Positions 24,066 to 36,055 of a DNA stretch of 64,000 nt are shown here, in pieces. Under the pieces are notes generated by a model, which worked only from the letters and a program-made list of their open reading frames with translations, was not told the origin of the DNA and did not search any database. Source of the stretch: Siphonodentalium dalli (Eukaryota; Mollusca; Scaphopoda; Gadilida; Siphonodentaliidae); contig CP136069.1 of assembly GCA_032622095.1 (NCBI GenBank), forward strand, positions 44,742,194 to 44,806,193, in the 5' to 3' direction. Made by a program: the position numbers and the translations under genes. The stretch's first letter is position 1. Each line of letters opens with the position of its first letter.

Positions 24066-26706
24066 GGCCTAAAAAAAAAAGACGTTTGTTTCCGCTAACC
24101 CGACCGACCCCATTTTAAACCTCCGACCTTATTTAAATTTTTTGTCTTCTTCAATTTAGGTCCCAATTCATATCATAACAAGATGCAAAACATTTATATA
24201 TATTGACATAAGAAATTTTAGTTTACAAAAAGATTTAAGTTTAACAGTTGGAATCATACTGTAAAGTATGTTTGGCTTTATCTAGCTTTCATCTGTAAAA
24301 ACTTCAAATAGTTTCAGTTCAAGTTTGTTATGATTCAGCCTTCAGACTTCAGTATTTCAATCAAATACAGTACAGGAACATTAACAATTTGATCGAATCA
24401 ACCTGGTTATCAGGTGGGATCTCATAATACCAAATGAAAAATTAACATAGAGATTAGTACTATAAATAGTAAATACTAACTAAATAGACATTGTTTCTGT
24501 ACTACATGTAGTATATTATGTATGTGTCTCACTTGGATTTTATAAAATAGCCTATTATATGAATTAGAGTGATAATGGTAAGTCTCATTTCAAGCAGGAT
24601 AAGCATAATCCATTGAACCAAAAGATATCTGACAATAAGTTATAAGCATTTCCAATCCATACATATATAAAAATTTCCAAAGTTATGCTTGAGAAACTTG
24701 ATCAAATTGACCTCTCAGTAAAATTCAAAATACTGACTCAAAGTGCCCTAGATTAGCTCTAAATGCAATGGATTTTCAAATTTTTTCCAGGGGGAGAACC
24801 CCCACCATCAGCAGGGGGTCACCCCTCCCAAACCTTCCTCCGCTCAGGCCTTCAGGTTATGCCTTTGGCATATCATTGCCCAAAAACAGGTGTACCCAAA
24901 AAATACCTAGATCCTTCACTGAATGCGGAGGAGAAGGTGGGGTTGTGAAGCCATCATTAAGAGATCGGTACAAGACAGTCACTCCAATATGTGACAGTGC
25001 AGTGGTGCTGGACTGACTCCAGTTGTCGCCAGACCATATGGGAAATATTAGGATTATCTAGAGATGGGCGGTACTCGGTATTTATTGTGCGGTATCGGTA
25101 TCAGCGGAATACCGATTTAATACCGTACCGAATCAAAACTAAAAATACCGTATTTTCGGTAATGGAATTATTCATGTGTTGCCAACGTATGTGCGTGGCC
25201 TTGTCACCGCGGCCATGACATGCATTAATTATATGACCGGTCAACCGTATAAAAACGAGAATCGGATAATTATGACAACTCGGTGTAACAAGTCGGTACT
25301 ACATGTATTAGTCTATTGCAATGTTCTTACATCAAGGGCACAGCTGCCCGACAGCATCTTTGATCTTTACAACATATTAATGACAATGTAACTAACATCA
25401 TGACATTTGACTACTCATAGCTGGAGCGTTATGTGTCTATTTCGGTATCCGTGCAAACTGGAAAATGTGTGGGCAACTCGGTACAGGCCGCAAGTCTATA
25501 ATCTGTGTCCAAAGTTGGACCGAAGCATGTGGAATCGAAGCACGTGTTATGGGGGTCCCCTTGCACATCAAATTGAACCCCCACAGGTTACTTTATAATT
25601 AGTGGTGATGCAATAGCGACTTGATATATACGCATTGCAGATTTTTTTATACAACCTGATCTTGTCAATTGCAAATGGCACATCTTGGAAAGTTGTGCAC
25701 ATACATGTCGGTATAAATATGTTTATATCCTACTATAAATTGCTTTATTAAACATATATATACTTACCGGTATATTATACAATGTACATATGTACCAATA
25801 TCTGACCAAAAAAGGTCGCGTGATGACTTTAAATTAACACTTGGGCACCATGTGCAACCGGTAGCTTTCCTGCTATAAGTAAGAGGGACTCTTGTATATA
25901 TGAATGGTATAGCATGCTGCAAGGAGGAGAATGTGAAACACCCGCAGGTTTGGGCATCTGCAGTTCGGAAATTGCCATGGTTTGCGCCGATTTTCATGAC
26001 ATCGTGTGAACGTTAAAAAATTTGTGAATTGTGATCACTGATTACTACTCACAATTCTATTCACTTATGGAAATGTTACGAAAATCAAATTGACACGAAA
26101 AAATATTGTAGTCATGCTCTTATTCTTTTCAAATCAGTGTGACGACATGCGTGTAAATCATCAAAGAGATGTGTGGATATTACTTAATTGTGTAGGTCAT
26201 TTTGTAGCCTAATTTAGCTATTGTCACGAATGTATATACCGGCGGTATCGTAAATCCATAGACCGTGGTCATATATACATGTATATTGTTCCGCTAAAAA
26301 CTTGTATTACAATAATTTACGGGGAATATCTGCTCTGGTGTTAGAATTTAATAGCAATACCGATTACCGTACTGATACCGAGGTAAATCGACGAAAATTT
26401 ACCGATACCGATACCGAGATTGAAATTTCAATACCGCCCATCTCTAGGATTATCAAAGACTATATTAGTATATAGACTAGTATATATGTAAATATTGAAG
26501 CATATGTAAGATTGAATTGGAGTTTTTAGTTCCTCTGTCATTTTGGGTTAACCTGATTGGGGCTAAGAAGTGCATAGTTTGGGTTATTGACAAGTAATAT
26601 ACAGTTATTTTTAAAGATACTGAAAAAAAAAAAAAAGTTAAGCCTACCTACCTACCCTAATTTTTTTCAGCTCGTTAGCGGAAACAAATGTATTTTTTTT
26701 TAGGCC
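24066..26706. mobile_element. PIF/Harbinger-like element hosting a hAT insertion
   Basis: Left GGCCTAAAAAAAAAAGACG with TTTGTTTCCGCTAAC is matched in inverse at the right end (26670-26706). TAA flanks both sides (24063-24065 and 26707-26709), the duplication expected of PIF/Harbinger. The hAT element at 25059-26446 lies inside, so the original element was about 1.25 kb. No Harbinger transposase or Myb-like protein is visible. Confidence 0.7.
25059..26446. mobile_element. Non-autonomous hAT element, perfect 8-bp TSD
   Basis: TAGAGATGGGCGGTA at left and TACCGCCCATCTCTA at right are inverted ends. GGATTATC flanks both sides (25051-25058 and 26447-26454). Sub-terminal regions are packed with ACCGATACCGA and CGGTATCGGTA, repeated motifs of the kind hAT transposases bind. 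The 1,388-bp interior has no transposase. Its own insertion splits a Harbinger-like element, giving relative age. Confidence 0.9.
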
Positions 26707-26709
26707 TAA

Positions 26710-27134
26710 GAGTGGCAAATAGGCTTACCACCATTATTAAATTAATCGACAAACCTTCGACAGGTGCGGAGTCAAATATTGTTTACTTTCGTCGATAATT
26801 GCCTGAGGGGAGGGGAGATGGTATGGTTCTGTATGTAAGCAGTACTATGCACAGATGCCATGGCTGGAAGTAACAGTTAACAGCATACTAGTATGTAGCA
26901 CCATTTACCACAAACAGCCTGTTCTCTCATCAGACTTGCCACTTCCGATGCTGCTTTGATTTCCTTTAATGTTTTAAAGCCGACGTTTGGTGGTCATCTT
27001 CTAGGAATTATCTGTGCAACATGACAGTCCGTAGTAGGCGGCGGCTTCCTTTGCCTTTGGTGTCAGCACAGACCCAACTTTTATTGAATTGTCCATTGAT
27101 TATACATGACAGTAAAATTGTGACCATCTCCTTC

Positions 27135-27135
<1 letters not shown>
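26710..27135. other. Unassigned non-coding sequence
   Basis: No gene supported. A short open stretch from 27021 only extends by reading through the C34 run. Confidence 0.4.

Positions 27136-27169
<34 letters not shown>
27136..27169. repeat. C34 homopolymer
   Basis: 34 consecutive C on the plus strand, the longest homopolymer in the window. Confidence 0.95.
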
Positions 27170-27171
<2 letters not shown>

Positions 27172-27987
27172 AAGCTCAAATATCTGCCGCTGTCTACTTA
27201 TGTCCAACGTTAAACTTCACTGCAGTTTTGCACCTTTAGCTGACTTGCTCTGCGGGAGAGAAGTAGCATATAAGTGGCCCGCACTTGTTCTTCAATCCCA
27301 TTGCGAAATGTATGTACATGTATTTATATAATATGATATACCGGTATGACGAATAAATATGTTAAACGATGTTCTCTGCCGAAATGTGGTGGCTATCGGC
27401 CGAGATTAGCTTTACTTCATGCAATTTTGTCATGTCGTGTGTGCATTTTACAGAAACATGGGCTCATCTGCAATTCTGGGCAGTATTTAATAGTAAGGGC
27501 ATGTTTATAACTGCATCGGTACATTAAGAGAGCATGAGTTTTCCTTGTTGTATATGAAATAAAACACGCAATGTTCACTGATAGTTTATAACTGTATTCA
27601 GAATGGATGTAAAGTTGTCATTGTAAAATTTTTAGCATTTATCACTTGTTTACCTGGATATAATATAGGGCGCGTATACTGTATGAAGGATTAATCGACT
27701 AACCATCAACTATAACAGTCGATTAGTCGATTCTGATAACTCATAGTCATGGCAACATGAGTAGCTAACAAGCAGGATGTGTCGACAAATGGGGGTTCTG
27801 ATATTCAATTAAAATAATTAAAATATTGCAAATTAAATTATTTTCATTTATCACCCCATTAGTTTCATTTAGTAGGAGATACACAGGCCTGAGGGAAAAA
27901 TATGGGCATGGTGAAATTCTGAATGGGACCCTAAATAGTACACTCAGCCCCACTAACGGAGACCCTGCCTAGGCACCCTGTCAGATT
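27170..27987. other. Non-coding; hAT end fragment
   Basis: No gene seen. 27689-27737 (GGATTAATCGACTAACCATC ... GTCGATTAGTCGATTCTG) looks like a remnant of the 22237-type hAT terminus. Confidence 0.4.
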
Positions 27988-28259
27988 CAAATCTGCAAAT
28001 CAAATATGTCATATGCAGAATGAGGTACCCAGAGTGTGAATTTAGTGATGCTATCCCCCACAGTGGGCTAGCATCACCAAATTCACCCTCTGGCGACCTC
28101 ATTCTGCTTTAGTCTCCCATAGCAGTTGAGGCCTAAGCAGAATGAGGTTCCCAGAGGGTGAATTTGGTGACGCTAGCCCACTTTGCAGGATACCATCATT
28201 AAATTCACCCTCTGGGGACCTCATTCTGCAAATGACAGACACACTATTTGCAGGCTTGG
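27988..28259. mobile_element. G-family double-hairpin MITE, copy G1
   Basis: Two hairpins with GCAGAATGAGG stems and GGTGAATTTRGTGATGCTA inner arms, separated by GTCTCCCATAGCAGTTGAGG. Outer arm ends CACACTATTTGCAGGCTTG at right; the left outer arm is decayed. No coding content. Confidence 0.75.
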
Positions 28260-28484
28260 TCAGATTATCACTAACATTTTTCATTTCAGGTGTTCCCTTC
28301 CCTGATTCCTAGTCGTGGGAGAAACAGCAATCTACAACATAGTATGAAGTACTTAGCCATCTCATTTCTTTAATATCGACTATCACTTAGGGAGAAAGGC
28401 ACATCTGAACACAAAAGGTTAGTATTAAACTGTGGAATAACAAGCGAATTCATGACCGCAGATCATAGGGCAGGGTTCATTATA

Positions 28485-28635
28485 CAAGCCTTGAAATAGG
28501 GTGTCTGTCATTTGCAGAATGAGGTTCCCAGAGGGTGAATTTAGTGATGCTACCCCGCATAGCGGGCTAGCATCACCAAATTCACCCTCTGGGAACCTCA
28601 TTCTGCAAATGACAGGCACTCTATTTCAAGGCTTG
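28485..28635. mobile_element. G-family single-hairpin MITE, copy G2
   Basis: A near-perfect 151-bp palindrome from CAAGCCTTGAAATAGGGTG to its complement ending CAAGGCTTG, with one GCAGAATGAGG hairpin (stem TTCCCAGAGGGTGAATTT). The double-hairpin layout is reduced to a single hairpin here. I see no clear target duplication. Confidence 0.8.
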
Positions 28636-28645
28636 TATGCTATTC

Positions 28646-28907
28646 TTAACCCTTCCATGACTGGAGCTTCCTGAAACTTTGTGAAAACCGTGTGCCAATG
28701 CAATTTCTTATATATGCGAGTCTCCCATAGGGAGCCTTGCATATATAAGAGAATGAATTGGCCTAACGATATTCACCTTGACCTGGTAAGCCAGTGCATT
28801 ATCTGATCATGTGAGGCTCCCTATGGGAGACTAGCATATATCAGAGAATGCACTGGCACATGATCTTTAATGCTGCTCCAGCGCAGCTCCCGTCATGAAA
28901 GGGTTAA
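28646..28907 (+). mobile_element. S-family MITE (piggyBac-type), copy S2
   Basis: TTAACCCTTCCATGACTGG at left, CCCGTCATGAAAGGGTTAA at right. Two hairpins with apices CTCCCATAGGGAGC and its complement lie either side of CACCTTGACCTGGTAAG. A clean example of the family's mirrored double-hairpin layout. Confidence 0.85.
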
Positions 28908-30070
28908 ATCCTGAGAAAGTAATGGAATTGTGAAATTGCTATTCCAGGTCTGGGAAATGGCACATTTTTTGTAGGGTGTGCAAGGATTTGGAAAGTCAAG
29001 GAATTGTGCTCCTGTCCTAGAATGTAATAGCAACCACCAAGGGTGCTTATACCTAAGGCAGGTGAATAATGTCATATAAATTTTTCTATATCCATCAGTG
29101 ATTTTTCAAGATCGCGGGTGTAGATTTTGGAGAAATTGTCACGTAACTTCCGGTTAGCAACCGTGTGGGGATTGAAAAAATACGAGGAATTGGAAATGAA
29201 GCATCGCGATAAAAATGAAAGTAACTACTTCACAACTTACGAAGAATTCACATGTGATCATATAAGTCTATTAATTTCATTTAGACAAATTTCGTTGGTC
29301 AGCTTAATGAAAATGAAAAATGAAGAAGTCATGACGATAACCCAGACAAGATTTTACAATCCACGACACGTCTTGTCAATTTGGCATGTCGTCTCCGTCG
29401 TGACCACTGCATGATGTTACATAAATTATTCTTAGCGCCGAAAAAAGGCAAATTTGTGGCACATCATGTGTGGTTGCTCCACTACGTGTCACGTGCGATT
29501 CATATTATAATTATACTCCAGTAAGCAGTACTACATACATGTATACCTGCTCCAAAGGCAGTTACCTATCGTACTTTGGTATCAGCAGAGACACAAGAAC
29601 ATGTGCTTCTAATTGCTTACACAACACAGTGAGTTATGTTTCGAGATAGATATTATAACGATTGATATTGACCCCTTAATGATGAAGGTTAAATTATTTG
29701 CACTATTTGGAAGCTCCCTACTTGATCAGATATTTAATACCATCATACTCAGAAGATTTCGCAGTCAGTTTCACTTTCAGTATATAGTTGATTTCTTGTT
29801 AATTATTTACATAATAATAAATTATTAATTTCATCGTTTGTCAGTAATATTGGAACATGAGTATGTGACAATAAAAGTGTATTGTCATGTTTATATTGGG
29901 TACATTTCCTTATTTTGGGCACAGTATTTACCTACTTGGAATTTGGGGGAATCTAAAGGACAGTAGGTCAGTTAAAAAGTAACCAAACTTTTGATATGGT
30001 TAAGTTTTCTATCAGTTAACAAAGTCACATATGAAATGGCTGAATATTATTCATTACCAAACATGTAATC
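28908..30070. other. Unassigned non-coding sequence
   Basis: No gene supported. A 95-codon plus-strand stretch at 29127-29414 has no family motif, no splice context and no start context that persuades me. Confidence 0.35.
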
Positions 30071-30085
30071 CGTAACCTTAATTAA

Positions 30086-30600
30086 CCTTTTTCTCTGACC
30101 ACACCCTTCATCCGTGTCTCAATTATTTTGGCTACTTTAAACCACACCATTAGATTCCTCTCATCATAGAGCTGCCTGCTAATATATATACCATAAGATC
30201 TTTGAAACTTGGCTGCAAAAATGTTTCTTTTTACTAATTTAGGTGCTCCTCCCTTTAACCCCTAACTCCTTCACTTTGGAAACGTTAAACCACACCATTA
30301 GATGTTATGGTTATACCTACATTCAGCTTTCATAATTGGCTACGGCAATCAGCATTGCCGAAGCAATTTGCTGAAGCAAACTGGGCCACGGCATACTGTT
30401 GCCGTAGCGGATTGCCGAAGCCAAACAATCTGAATTAAGAGGGCTGTACATTGTACATGTACATGTATATATAAGATCGGTGGAACTCTACAAAAATGTT
30501 TTTGCAAACTCAGTTGCCCCTTACCTGAACCACTAACTCTCATAACGTCATTGTGGCAACTTTAAAATGCAGCATTAGATTTCTCGTATCCTTGAGATGC
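30086..30600. repeat. Degenerate repeat, three diverged units
   Basis: ACTTTAAACCACACCATTAG, ACGTTAAACCACACCATTAG and ACTTTAAAATGCAGCATTAG recur near 30132, 30285 and 30560. A TTGCCG/CGGCAA-rich stretch (30340-30425) interrupts. Old and irregular. Confidence 0.45.
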
Positions 30601-31447
30601 ATATAGATACCGTAGGTTCAGTCTGATTGAAATAGACTAATGAACAAGTTACCCATTCCAGAGTCCCGCAATTCAGAAGTGTAACTCACAGTAATTGCAC
30701 CCGTAACATAATCGTAAGTTGAGTTTTTCACCAAAAAAAAAAATTGTCATTGCAGGATAAACATGCATTGTATGTCTAGTTACGCTTTCACAATCCCATA
30801 ATTAAACTGAGATGGGAAAGGATCTAATTAAACCTTCAAATAGTTCTATATTGAATCAATGAATACAATCATCATTTAAGCATTGACAAGAGGGATGAGT
30901 GCGAAATTTAGCACCCAAAAATAAAAAATTGCTAGTGTGTATAGGTACGAGAGCAATCTCTCCTGTCTCCTGGGAAGGACTGGTTTTACTGTAAAATCAT
31001 GGGACAACCATGGTAGAACTCCAAAGATTCAATTATAGAGCTCATTTACAAACAATATCGTCATGGTATTATGACAAATTCAGATTGTGTATGTCAATGA
31101 AGCCGCAGTCACAAACTGGTATCAACGTCTCAGTACCAAGGTTAATTACTGCTTATACCTCAGATTTCTCTGCAGATCTCCCACGGCATTCCAATTAGTG
31201 TGATGCCGCTGATCAATATTACTCTGCCTCGGCTCAATACAATCGATGTAAACAACTTGGTTGTATGGTAGGCCCATTGAGAAAACACTTGGCTGGAACA
31301 AATAAGTATTGTATTGTTGGTCATTGTCAAGGCCAAGAATGGTCACTAATGCTACATGTATGATGAACTAAGAAAAGAGATTATGTTATCCTTTTGTGTT
31401 TGTGATATTTAAGGCACACTGATGTGATAATATTAATATTTCTCAAC
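30601..31447. other. Unassigned non-coding sequence
   Basis: No gene or element seen. Confidence 0.4.
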
Positions 31448-31926
31448 CAAGTCTGAGTTTAGTGTACCTGTCATTTGCAGAATGAGGTCCCCTCTGTGAG
31501 AGTGTGAATTTAGTGATGCTATCCCACATACATGTCACAGGCTAGCATCACCAAATTCACCCCCTCTGGGGACCTCATTCTGCATGGCCTCATCTGCTAT
31601 GGCAGACATAGACTCAGATTGAAGTTCCTAAATGGTGAATATTGTGATGTACACCCATTGGCAACCTCGAATATGCCATGCGTCATCTGCCAATTTGGGG
31701 ATATACATGTAGAGAAACCAAACTAAAAAAATAAATAGAATCTATGTGAAGAAGTTTCTATAGAAATTTGATAATAAAGAAACTTTCCAGAAAAGATGAG
31801 CCCGAAGCAGAATGAGCCATTCAATGAGGTCCCCAGAGTGTGAATTTAGTGATGCTAGCCCAATAGCGTCACTAAATTCACCCTCTGGGGACCTCATTCT
31901 ACAAATGACAGGCACACTAAACTCAA
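31448..31926. mobile_element. G-family double-hairpin MITE, copy G3
   Basis: CAAGTCTGAGTTTAGTG at left and CACACTAAACTCA at right, with two GCAGAATGAG hairpins (31480-31585 and about 31810-31908) around a 200-bp spacer (AAGTTCCTAAATGGTGAAT, ATAGAATCTATGTGAAGAAG). ATTTCTC occurs just outside both ends and may be a partial target duplication. Confidence 0.75.
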
Positions 31927-32728
31927 TTTCTCCTGCCCTGTATGAAGTTGATTTACAGATACCACAACCGATTCAAGTATCCCGTGCTATCCCAGTTTAT
32001 AACAAGTTCAACAGCAATGGTATCTCTTCAATTTTTAATAAGCAGATTTGGTATCAGAATTTGCGAATTACCCATTAATATTACAAACAACTGCCATCTG
32101 TGGTATTTATTTGTAAAAAATTGCAGTATATTGACCTTTTTTCTAAGCAGTAAAAACAGACCGCGATTGAAATTCAGGTAAATATTTCAAAGGATACATG
32201 TTAAAAATTCAACAGGAGCGCTATCTCTCATACTGCCTAAATTCACTTAAAATCTGGTCCCATGTAACAGTTAAAGAAAATCAAATGTCTGGTTGGGGTT
32301 ACATGTCAGAAGAAATTATGGTCTGTTGATAGGTTTAAATTTTTGACATATTTTTTATGGTTTTTAATGCTTATATTTATAGATCCGCAAGATTGAGCCA
32401 AGATTAATTTGATTGTAAAAACTGGAAGCAAAACACAATGCTTTGACTGAGAAATAAAGCCATTTTCAAAATGTTTGAGACACTGAAAACTTATTTTTAT
32501 TATGAACATTTAAAAAAAAAAATTCCAAAGATTTTTTCAAAACCACGAAAATACTTTAGAGCGTTTGTTATAAGTGTTGGTAGGGAACTCTCAACCACAA
32601 ATATTTTATCTTTGGCCTAAAAGATCAAATGTCAGAAATTTGTTGGCAAGCTTTTTGCAAAAACACCAATAAAATCATACAAGAAGATCATATAACCAAA
32701 ACTGTATAAAATATATCCTATTCAGAGT
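31927..32728. other. Unassigned non-coding sequence
   Basis: No gene or element seen; AT-rich. Confidence 0.4.
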
Positions 32729-32747
32729 TTAAACTTGTTAGTATCAT

Positions 32748-33148
32748 TTAACCCTTTACCCAACAGAACGGCCCTGTGCCAATGCATTCTCTTATATATG
32801 CGAGTCGACCATAGGTCGCCTCGCATATATAAGAGAATGCATTGGCTTAACACATTAAAAATTATAAAATTGTTAAAGAATGTAAGAAAAAATGGTAAAA
32901 AGTGTTAAAAAACAGATTTTTTTTAGGCCAATGCATTCTCTTATATATGCGAGGCGACCTATGGTCGACTCGCATATATAAGAGAATGCATTGGCACAGG
33001 GCATAACTGTAACTATCACAATGTGGTCAACGAGCCGGTTCCAATGATATCCATATTTGTATGGTTCTATTGAGACAGACCGAAGATATTTTAGGCTGTT
33101 GAATCTTTATTTGGCCGGTTTTGGCCGGTTTGTTGGGTAAAGGGTTAA
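32748..33148 (-). mobile_element. P-family MITE (piggyBac-type), copy P1
   Basis: Ends TTAACCCTTTACCCAACA and TGTTGGGTAAAGGGTTAA. The short arm leads straight into a mirrored pair of hairpins (GCCAATGCATTCTCTTATAT stems, GACCATAGGTC apices) separated by an AT-rich spacer. The long arm holds TGGTCAACGAGCCGGTTCC, ATATCTTCGGTCTGTCTCAA (in reverse) and GGCCGGTTTTGGCCGGTTTG. No coding content. A 19-bp direct repeat flanks this copy, which is unusual for a TTAA element. Confidence 0.9.
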
Positions 33149-33392
33149 ACTTGTTAGTATCATCAGAGAATTGTATGATTGATTGCCAAACTGGTGTCGG
33201 AAGTAAATAAACATGTTAACCATTTGAAGACTGCTGTTATGTAATGGAATTGTTATTATTGACTAAGTGCCAGTGTCAATAAATCACAGGCTCAGTATAT
33301 TCTAGAGAGAGGTCCTGATGAAGATTAACCACAATCGAAAAGTGCTAGACCAGTATCAGAATTTCTCTGTGATAGAGATATTTCCCTGGGGC
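33149..33392. other. Short non-coding spacer
   Basis: No gene or repeat recognised; ends with the first CCTGGGGC copy that flanks the next MITE. Confidence 0.4.
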
Positions 33393-33646
33393 CAAGCCTT
33401 GAAATAGTGTGTCTGTCATTTGCAGAATGAGGTTCCCAGAGGGTGAATTTAGTGATGCTACCCCGCATAGTGGGCTAGCATCACCAAATTCACCCTCTGG
33501 GAACCTCATTCTGCTGAGTTGTAAGCAGAATGAGGTCCCCAGAGGGTGAATTTGGTGATGCTTGCCCGCTATGCGGGGTAGCATCACTAAATTCACCCTC
33601 TGGGGACCTCATTCTGCAAATGACAGACACACTATTTCAAGGCTTG
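33393..33646. mobile_element. G-family double-hairpin MITE with 8-bp TSD, copy G4
   Basis: CAAGCCTTGAAATAGTGTG at left and its complement at right. CCTGGGGC flanks both sides (33385-33392 and 33647-33654), an exact 8-bp duplication that suggests a hAT-type transposase for the family. Two adjacent hairpins are separated by only TGAGTTGTAA. The left hairpin pairs GGTTCCC with GGGAACC, the right pairs GGTCCCC with GGGGACC. Confidence 0.85.
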
Positions 33647-33819
33647 CCTGGGGCTCGGTTGATTCACTTTATGGACAGCACAATTCTGTAACTGTTCTGT
33701 CCAGGTGATCAATCAGAACTGCACAGTTTTAGTGGAACAAGTCACATGTTCGCTGTCCATAAATAGCATCAGCTGCATCATTGAAATTCACTTCCTGGTT
33801 TTACAAGTTGATATTGCCA

Positions 33820-33875
33820 AAAGAGGGTTCCATTGTTTTGTTCCGATTTTCCATTCTAGTGTTATTCATCTTTGT
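33820..33875. repeat. Core-repeat fragment of the 34.8-kb element family
   Basis: AGAGGGTTCCATTGTTTTGT and GATTTTCCATTCTAGTGTTA match 35160-35215. The fragment is cut off by the start of the next element. Confidence 0.55.
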
Positions 33876-34452
33876 TGTCCCCCGACGTTTCCGTCGGAGG
33901 ACTATAGAAATGACCCTCGTCCGTCCGTCCGTCCGTCGGTCCGTGCGTCCGTGCGTCCGTGCGTCCGTGCGTCCGAGATTGGGTACCTTCATGGTGTAAT
34001 CAACTCCTCCTACAGTTTTAAATGTAGAGATTTGAAACTCTGGGATATTGTTCCTAACATGTTGGTGATTTGCAACATCTATATAGCTAATCAAAAATAT
34101 CATTTTTTCCATATTTTTGGGGGGTTTTCGACTTAGAAAATTTGGAACATTTTTGCCTTTTGGATGAGATTGGGTACCTTCATGGTGTAATCAACTCCTC
34201 CTACAGTTTTAAATGTAGAGATTTGAAACTCTGGGATATTGTTCCTAACATGTTGGTGATTTGCAACATCTATATAGCTAATACAAAAATATCATTTTTT
34301 TCGTGTTTGCATGCATTTGTTCATCGGGTTGTTTTGTCCAAGAAATTTTGCGGTGGTTTGCAACATCTATATACTGTATAACATTGTTGCAAATAGTATC
34401 CTACAAACAAATCCAATCATGAAGTTTACCACTCGAGTCGGGGGACATGTGG
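33876..34452 (-). mobile_element. Pearl/Helentron-like element
   Basis: Left hairpin GTCCCCCGACGTTTCCGTCG with GAGGAC, then a (GTCC)n/(GTGC)n microsatellite (33918-33975), then two core units 193 bp apart, each starting GAGATTGGGTACCTTCATGG and containing TTTGCAACATCTATATAGCT. The right edge has CGAGTCGGGGGACATG, which mirrors the GTCCCCCGAC at the left. The open frames that appear here repeat the core unit and are not genes. Confidence 0.7.
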
Positions 34453-34799
34453 TCTGCGACCTTTTATTTATCTGGAAATGTCGACATGATCTAGATATCT
34501 GTCTAGAATTGCCTTAAGGACTAGTGTATCCCATACATATATCGGGTATACTGGGCTTGTGCTCCAGACAGACAGGCAAAAAACCTTCTTAATGGGTAAA
34601 TTTGCCACTCAGACAAAATAACTATGCAGTTGCATCGCATTTATCAGTGCTAGTATATGATCTTCTTTATGGGGAGAATGACTTGAATTTTATCTGGCAT
34701 GTTCCGACATCCCAGTGACGTCTGCCCCTGATAACGATTTTACACAAGCTGCTTTTAATATCGCTGTTTTAGCATTAATTAGCAGCGCATGAGCTGGTG

Positions 34800-35300
34800 C
34801 AATAATAACCATTATTATACCCCCCTTTTTAAAAAAGGGAGGTACACATGTATACTGTTTTGCACCTGTCCGTCCGTACGTACATGTAAGTACGTCCTAT
34901 TCTGTTCATGTCATAACTTCAATGGTTGTGCTGGGATCTTAATAAAATTTGGTATGGATGTTCACTACAATGAGGACATTAAATAGAAGGTTCCTACCTT
35001 TTATTCGGATTTTCCATTCTTGAGTTATTCATCTTTGTTTATCTGGAAATGTTAGCATTTTGGTCCGTCTGATGTCTGTTCATGTCTTAACTTCAATAGT
35101 TGCACTGGGATCTCAATGAAATTTGGTATGGATGTTCACTGCTATGGGGACATTTGATAGAGGGTTCCATCGTTTTGTCTAGATTTTCCATTCTAGGGTT
35201 ATTCATCTTTGTTTATCTGGAAATGTTGACTTAGGTCCATCCAATGTCTGTTCTTGATTAAGTCATAACTTTAGTCCTCGGATCTCAATGAAATTTTGTT
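34800..35300 (-). mobile_element. Pearl/Helentron-like element
   Basis: Left hairpin CCCCCCTTTTTTAAAAAAGG-type, then GTCCGTCCGTACG, then core units about 185 bp apart sharing CTGTTCATGTCATAACTTCA/CTGTTCATGTCTTAACTTCA, AAATTTGGTATGGATGTTCA and TTATTCATCTTTGTTTATCT. The last unit is partial. Related core units occur at 480-720. Confidence 0.65.
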
Positions 35301-35550
35301 TTTGTTATGTTTTGAGTAACATTTGAATAACCTTTATGTGAACAAATTCTTATATCTGTGGGACCATCCTAGGATTTTCAAATTGAGAGATTTCATTTGC
35401 CATATTTAATTTGGGAGAAGTCATTAAACCTGAAGTTTAACTACCGGTACATGTACATTTAGTGGCTCAACATAACCTTTTGTCAGAAATGCGACATAAT
35501 GACAATACAATAATCAGTATACTAAACTGAACTTAATTTATTCCTATCCT

Positions 35551-35770
35551 AAGGTAATGCTCTAAATAATCGACCCCTTTAATAACCACAGCAGAATTAT
35601 GGGTAATTTTTCAGGATTTAGTCGGAAATATGGCTTGTTGCCATTCATCGGAAAGCTCTCCCTGAGAGCTTTCCGATGAATGGCAACAAGCCATATTTCC
35701 GACTAAATCTTGAAAAATTACCCATAATTCTGTTGTGGTTAAGGGGTCGATTACTTAGGGCATTACTGTA
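35551..35770. mobile_element. C-family palindromic MITE, copy C1
   Basis: Nearly full-length palindrome whose right end is the family terminus AGGGCATTACTGTA. Stem contains GAATTATGGGTAATTTTTCA, ATATGGCTTGTTGCC and CATCGGAAAGCTCTC. The left end is decayed (AAGGTAATGCTC). Both arms carry CGACCCC where most copies have CGACTCC. TA flanks and CAGT ends suggest a Tc1/mariner-like source. Confidence 0.85.
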
Positions 35771-36055
35771 TACATGCTGATATGGATTGTTTCTTTCCTG
35801 GAAGATCTGCGAGAAATTTAGGGAGTAGTGGTATAATTTTAGGTGAATAATGTTGCCATATCTTCCTCGACTGGTCCCTATGCCTGCAACCCTCGAAATT
35901 AGCTCTGGCAAAAGGCAATGACGTAGAATAAGCCATAGGAACCAATAATGAATTTTTTTATGCAATTCTAAAGCAATGGCCTACATGTATATACTAGTAG
36001 ATATCATGTATAATGAGCATACATGTACTGACATACAGAAAAACTTTTTTTTTTT
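35771..36055. other. Short non-coding spacer
   Basis: No gene or repeat recognised apart from a T12 run at 36045-36056. Confidence 0.4.

Noticed and set aside
27021-27239. Proline-rich small protein
   Set aside because: The proline stretch is a C34 homopolymer, with no other support for coding.
28485-28635. Rho-independent-type terminator or regulatory hairpin
   Set aside because: The palindrome is a member of a dispersed MITE family with matching outer ends, not a gene-associated terminator.
33705-34381. Two similar 143- and 79-codon plus-strand frames as a duplicated gene
   Set aside because: The shared peptide comes from the 193-bp core repeat of a pearl-like element, and part of the longer frame reads the (GTCC)n microsatellite.
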